The notes beneath the pieces were generated by a model that ran no database searches, had not been told where the DNA came from, and saw nothing but the letters and a program-made list of their open reading frames with translations. A program made the translations under genes and the position numbers. This document shows positions 5,610 to 8,056 of a DNA stretch of 8,056 nt, piece after piece. This DNA is from JAGUXG01 sp043798435 (lineage in GTDB: Bacteria; UBA9089; UBA9088; JAGUXG01). The stretch's first letter is position 1; each line of letters starts with the position of its first letter. Location: the NCBI GenBank assembly GCA_043798435.1, contig JAZDOR010000228.1:1-8056 (forward strand), written 5' to 3'.

Positions 5610-7805
5610 GTGAAGAATTTTTGTGGACTCTTTCTTTTTTTCTTCTGTTTCGGTTTATATCTTTTCACCCTGAATCCAACCATTCCATTCCATGACAGCG
5701 GGGATATGGTCACAGCCTCATGGCTACTTGGCATCCCACATCCTACAGGCTATCCATTCTACTCTCTTTTTGGCAGGTTTTTTTCTACCATAATTCCTAT
5801 TGGCAACATAGCTTACAGGATGAATATGGAATCTGCCCTTTTTGCCTCATTGGCAGTGATGATGACCTATTTCATCATCTTAAAATTATCAATTATCAAT
5901 TATCAATTATCAATTATCAGAATAATTCCCTCCATTGTTGCTTCTCTAATCTTAGCCTTCTCTCCTACCTTCTGGGAACAGGCAGTGATTGCCGAAAAAT
6001 ACACCCTGAATGCCTTTTTCTTCAGCCTGCTTATTTTTATTCTACTAAAGTGGCAAGAAGCTCAAAACTCAAAACTCAAAACTCAAAACTATTTATATTT
6101 ATTTGCTTTTCTCCTCGGTCTATCCTTCTGTCACCATATGCAGACTTCGTTTGTCGTGCCAGCCAGCATCTTCTTCATCATTGCTACCTTATGGAATCAC
6201 AGAAATATTAGCCACAGAGGACACAGAGAACACAGAGGAATAATCCACAGATTACACAGATTTTCACAGATTTTTTCAATTCGCAATTCGCAATTCGCAA
6301 TTCGCAATTTATTACTCTTCCTCCTCCCCCTTCTTCTCTACCTCTACCTCCCTATCCGCTCTTCTGCCCATCCTTCCATAAACTGGGGTGACCCTGATAG
6401 AATAAATGGTTTTCTTGATTATCTCACGGCTAAAGGCTATGCCCATTACTTTGAGCAGTCATCTATTCTTGATCATTTGAAGAGGGCTGCAATTCATTGG
6501 AAAACTACTATCCCTAATCAATTTGGAATCCTTTTTTTTCCTGCACTTACTGGGGTTTTTCTGCTTTTAATAAAAAGAAAAATGGTGTTTGGCTTATTCC
6601 TTCTTGTTGTCCTGGCAAATACAACCCATTGCAGTCATTACAACATCCCCAATGTCTGGGATTACTATATCCCTACATATATCATTTTGACTGTTGGGCT
6701 ATCTGAAGTCCTGTCTTTGCCATTCTCCCTCATCAAACACAGGGCGATACTTCTCCTCTCTCCACTTCTTCTCCTCATCCCCATCTCTCCCTTTTCAAAG
6801 AACATCAAAGGTCAAAACAGGAGCAAGGAGTATAATTTTTATGATGAAGGGATGGCCTGGCTCTCCTCTCCAGTGGAGAATGCTATTATCTTGACCAAGG
6901 GCGATATCTGCTTCATCCTTTGGTATCTTCACTATGTTGAGAATGTCAGACCCGACCTCTTCCTGATAAACGGCACATTCCTCCATTGTCATTGGCTGAT
7001 GGATGAGATAACTAAACTGAAACCCGGTCTTATCTTGGATAAAACAGTTCCAGAAAAGCCCGTCCCATCTTTGGAATTGGCAAATGTAAGGTTTCAGAAG
7101 TATAGAGAGATTATGGAGAAGAACATAAACAGGTATCCCATCTACACACCCTTTGCAGATGAGATAACTACTGGTTTCAGGCTTCTTCCAGAAGGGCTTT
7201 TCCAGAGGGTTCTTGACAAGAGCCTTCCAGAGGATGAGTTTGTAAAAATGGTAAGATCTTCTTCTTTTGACCTCGGTGCTTATCAGAAAAGGTCTAAAGG
7301 GCTTTCTGCGAGTGTAAAGGGCTCTTATGTAAAACAAGGTGTCCTCTTCTCTGAGATGGGCAGGAATGATGAGGCAATAGAGGCTTTCAAGAAGGCAAAC
7401 CAGATAGACTCAAAGGATACGGAGATTCTGGCAAATCTATCTAAATGCTACTACAACCTTGGCTTGAGGTTTGACCAAAGAGGGGTTTTCAAGGAGGCAG
7501 AGGCACACTACAAAGAAGCAATAGGCTTTGACCCAAAGATGATTGATGCAGTCTATAATCTCGGGCTTCTCTATCATAAAAGGGGAGACAGTAAAAACAC
7601 CCTCATTTACTGGAAGAAGGTTTTAGAAATAGACTCAACCAGAGTAAAGACAAGGGAAAATATAGCTACAGTCTATTACAACAGCAAGGATTACAGGAAT
7701 GCGGCTAGAGAGTGTAAAAGGATACTCCAGGATGAGCCAGAAAACCTGTTGGCAAACAATATGATCCAGGCGATAAGAGCGATTGCACCCTGGGCAGTGG
7801 ATTAA
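5610..7805 (+). CDS. DUF2723/TMEM260-like membrane glycosyltransferase with C-terminal TPR domain
   Basis: This is a 731-residue integral membrane protein. I count about 11 transmembrane segments (about 5-21, 72-93, 104-121, 133-148, 161-175, 180-195, 234-248, 306-321, 325-337, 352-370, 380-395). The positive-inside rule gives a cytoplasmic N-terminus and a periplasmic C-terminus. The first outer loop has the family hallmark NPTIPFHDSGDM...LGIPHPTGYPFY (22-51), in which the acidic DSGD resembles the catalytic loop of lipid-linked-sugar transferases. Residues about 572-712 form four TPR repeats. Family knowledge suggests protein O-mannosyltransferase-like activity using a lipid-linked sugar; the actual sugar and acceptor are unknown. 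The GTG at 5610 follows an in-frame TGA (5607-5609), and the next ATG (5706) would lose the first membrane segment and the DSGD motif, so GTG is required. No Shine-Dalgarno site is seen. Three cytoplasmic loops (residues 92-103, 151-160, 202-233) are encoded by short tandem repeats. The frame is intact. Confidence 0.88.
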   Translation: MKNFCGLFLFFFCFGLYLFTLNPTIPFHDSGDMVTASWLLGIPHPTGYPFYSLFGRFFSTIIPIGNIAYRMNMESALFASLAVMMTYFIILKLSIINYQLSIIRIIPSIVASLILAFSPTFWEQAVIAEKYTLNAFFFSLLIFILLKWQEAQNSKLKTQNYLYLFAFLLGLSFCHHMQTSFVVPASIFFIIATLWNHRNISHRGHREHRGIIHRLHRFSQIFSIRNSQFAIRNLLLFLLPLLLYLYLPIRSSAHPSINWGDPDRINGFLDYLTAKGYAHYFEQSSILDHLKRAAIHWKTTIPNQFGILFFPALTGVFLLLIKRKMVFGLFLLVVLANTTHCSHYNIPNVWDYYIPTYIILTVGLSEVLSLPFSLIKHRAILLLSPLLLLIPISPFSKNIKGQNRSKEYNFYDEGMAWLSSPVENAIILTKGDICFILWYLHYVENVRPDLFLINGTFLHCHWLMDEITKLKPGLILDKTVPEKPVPSLELANVRFQKYREIMEKNINRYPIYTPFADEITTGFRLLPEGLFQRVLDKSLPEDEFVKMVRSSSFDLGAYQKRSKGLSASVKGSYVKQGVLFSEMGRNDEAIEAFKKANQIDSKDTEILANLSKCYYNLGLRFDQRGVFKEAEAHYKEAIGFDPKMIDAVYNLGLLYHKRGDSKNTLIYWKKVLEIDSTRVKTRENIATVYYNSKDYRNAARECKRILQDEPENLLANNMIQAIRAIAPWAVD
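5884..5918 (+). repeat. (AATTATC)x5 perfect heptamer repeat inside the glycosyltransferase gene
   Basis: Five perfect copies of AATTATC. The repeat is translated as a SIINYQL-type peptide (residues 92-103) in the predicted cytoplasmic loop between membrane segments 2 and 3. Because the unit is 7 bp, gain or loss of one copy would shift the reading frame. Confidence 0.9.
6061..6090 (+). repeat. (CTCAAAA)x4 perfect heptamer repeat inside the glycosyltransferase gene
   Basis: Four perfect copies of CTCAAAA plus a partial CT. They encode QNSKLKTQN (residues 152-160) in the predicted cytoplasmic loop between membrane segments 4 and 5. Confidence 0.9.
6213..6276 (+). repeat. CACAGAGGA and CACAGATT repeat runs translated within the gene
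   Basis: Three 9-bp units (CACAGAGGA, CACAGAGAA, CACAGAGGA at 6213-6239) are followed by three CACAGATT-type units (6246-6276). They encode the basic stretch HRGHREHRG and onward (residues 202-222), a predicted cytoplasmic loop. The first type matches the intergenic element arms at 20-51 and 5407-5436, and the second resembles the hairpin arms at 7954-8025. Confidence 0.8.
6278..6309 (+). repeat. (AATTCGC)x4 perfect heptamer repeat inside the glycosyltransferase gene
   Basis: Four perfect copies of AATTCGC plus a partial AATT, starting one base after the preceding repeat run. They encode SIRNSQFAIRN (residues 223-233), just before membrane segment 7. Confidence 0.9.
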
Positions 7806-7825
7806 TACGGTAGCTAATTGCTCAG

Positions 7826-7854
7826 TTGATAAAAAAGAGTCCTTGATGTATAAT
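7826..7854 (+). promoter_or_regulatory. near-perfect sigma70-type promoter with no downstream protein gene in the window
   Basis: TTGATA (7826-7831; 5 of 6), a 17-base spacer, then TATAAT (7849-7854; 6 of 6). The transcription start is expected at about 7861, one base before the CRISPR-repeat-like unit. It lies 20 bp after the stop of the glycosyltransferase gene, in the same direction. Confidence 0.65.
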
Positions 7855-7861
7855 AAATTCA

Positions 7862-7898
7862 GTAGCATCCATCCTTCGGGGTGGGTGAGGATTGAAAC
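7862..7898 (+). repeat. solitary CRISPR-repeat-like unit with TTCG-capped hairpin
   Basis: This 37-nt unit has a 9-bp stem, CATCCATCC (7866-7874) with GGGTGGGTG (7879-7887), closed by a TTCG loop. It ends in GAGGATTGAAAC, the 3' end typical of type I and III CRISPR repeats, whose last 8 bases (ATTGAAAC) form the crRNA 5' handle. Two of the nine stem pairs are G-U, which pair only in the plus-strand RNA, the same direction as the promoter just upstream. No second copy occurs within the window, so this is not an array. It could instead be an independent small RNA or a 5' UTR hairpin. Confidence 0.5.
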
Positions 7899-7943
7899 AG
7901 AAATTAAGAATTTAGGTAACTACTCATAATTTTGGGGAGGACT

Positions 7944-8034
7944 AATATTTTTTGACACAGATTTACACTGATTTTCACTGATAAGAATTAAAAATTATCA
8001 GTGTTCATCTGTGTCCATCAGTGTCTAAAATATT
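7944..8034. repeat. large imperfect hairpin of ACACTGAT-type units
   Basis: Arms 7954-7984 and 7995-8025 match at 24 of 31 positions around a 10-base loop. AATATTTT-type flanks (7944-7953 and 8026-8034) extend the pairing with one gap. Each arm contains units of roughly 10-11 bases (ACACTGAT, ACACAGAT). The plan resembles the nested arms of the two MITE-like elements. GTAACTA at 7916-7922 might be a decayed copy of their outer end. No gene is seen here, and the remaining bases to 8056 show nothing I recognise. Confidence 0.7.
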
Positions 8035-8056
8035 TCTTCATTTATAATCAGTTTTT

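Noticed and set aside
5720..6211. 163-residue open frame inside the glycosyltransferase gene
   Set aside because: It overlaps conserved membrane segments in another frame. It stays open partly because the heptamer repeats are stop-free in every frame, and it has no start signal.
6795..7337. 180-residue minus-strand open frame opposite the glycosyltransferase gene
   Set aside because: It is an antisense shadow of the linker between the membrane and TPR regions, with no domain or start signal.
7866..7887. Rho-independent terminator for the glycosyltransferase gene
   Set aside because: The stem is strong, but it is followed by GAGGATTGAAAC rather than a T-run.
7862..8056. CRISPR array
   Set aside because: Only one repeat-like unit is present. 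No second copy occurs at spacer distance on either side within the window, so an array cannot be claimed.

Overview
The window looks like part of a chromosome from an uncultured Gram-negative bacterium. Three things suggest an outer membrane: two Sec signal peptides, a protein ending in an outer-membrane-barrel C-terminus, and a type IV pilus/type II secretion ATPase. The DNA is AT-leaning. It is also full of short repeats (CACAGAG-type runs, ACACTGAT-type runs and perfect 7-bp tandem repeats), a style familiar from metagenome-derived candidate-phylum genomes. No rRNA, tRNA or marker gene is present, so I cannot name the phylum.

Layout. Positions 1-141 hold an inverted-repeat element cut by the window edge, followed by a solo repeat arm and a clean sigma70-type promoter (TTGACC-N17-TATATT). 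This promoter appears to drive a three-gene operon from 268 to 5341. The first gene encodes a secreted FecR-domain protein with four PASTA repeats. The second, overlapping it by 26 bp, encodes a probable outer-membrane beta-barrel protein. The third, 6 bp further on, encodes a PilB/GspE/MshE-family assembly ATPase with two N-terminal c-di-GMP-binding motifs. The gene order suggests an envelope structure (pilus or secretion apparatus) with a cytoplasmic c-di-GMP-responsive motor, a periplasmic wall-binding protein and an outer-membrane component. That joint role is an inference; no pilin, platform protein or secretin gene is visible.

A second element (5369-5540) with the same terminal inverted repeats as the first separates the operon from a 731-residue membrane protein gene (5610-7805). 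This gene encodes a DUF2723/TMEM260-like glycosyltransferase with about 11 membrane segments and a C-terminal TPR domain. It starts at GTG, has no visible Shine-Dalgarno sequence, and may be leaderless. Its membrane half carries three perfect 7-bp tandem repeats plus CACAGAG/CACAGATT runs. These are translated into low-complexity peptides, all in loops predicted to face the cytoplasm.

The right end (7806-8056) has no protein gene. It holds a near-perfect promoter (TTGATA-N17-TATAAT), and the predicted transcript begins almost exactly at a solitary CRISPR-repeat-like unit: a 9-bp stem with a TTCG loop, ending in GGATTGAAAC. A large imperfect hairpin built from ACACTGAT-type units follows. The most noteworthy points are the promoter plus lone CRISPR-like repeat, the translated heptamer repeats, the inverted-repeat element family, and the FecR-PASTA/barrel/c-di-GMP-ATPase operon.
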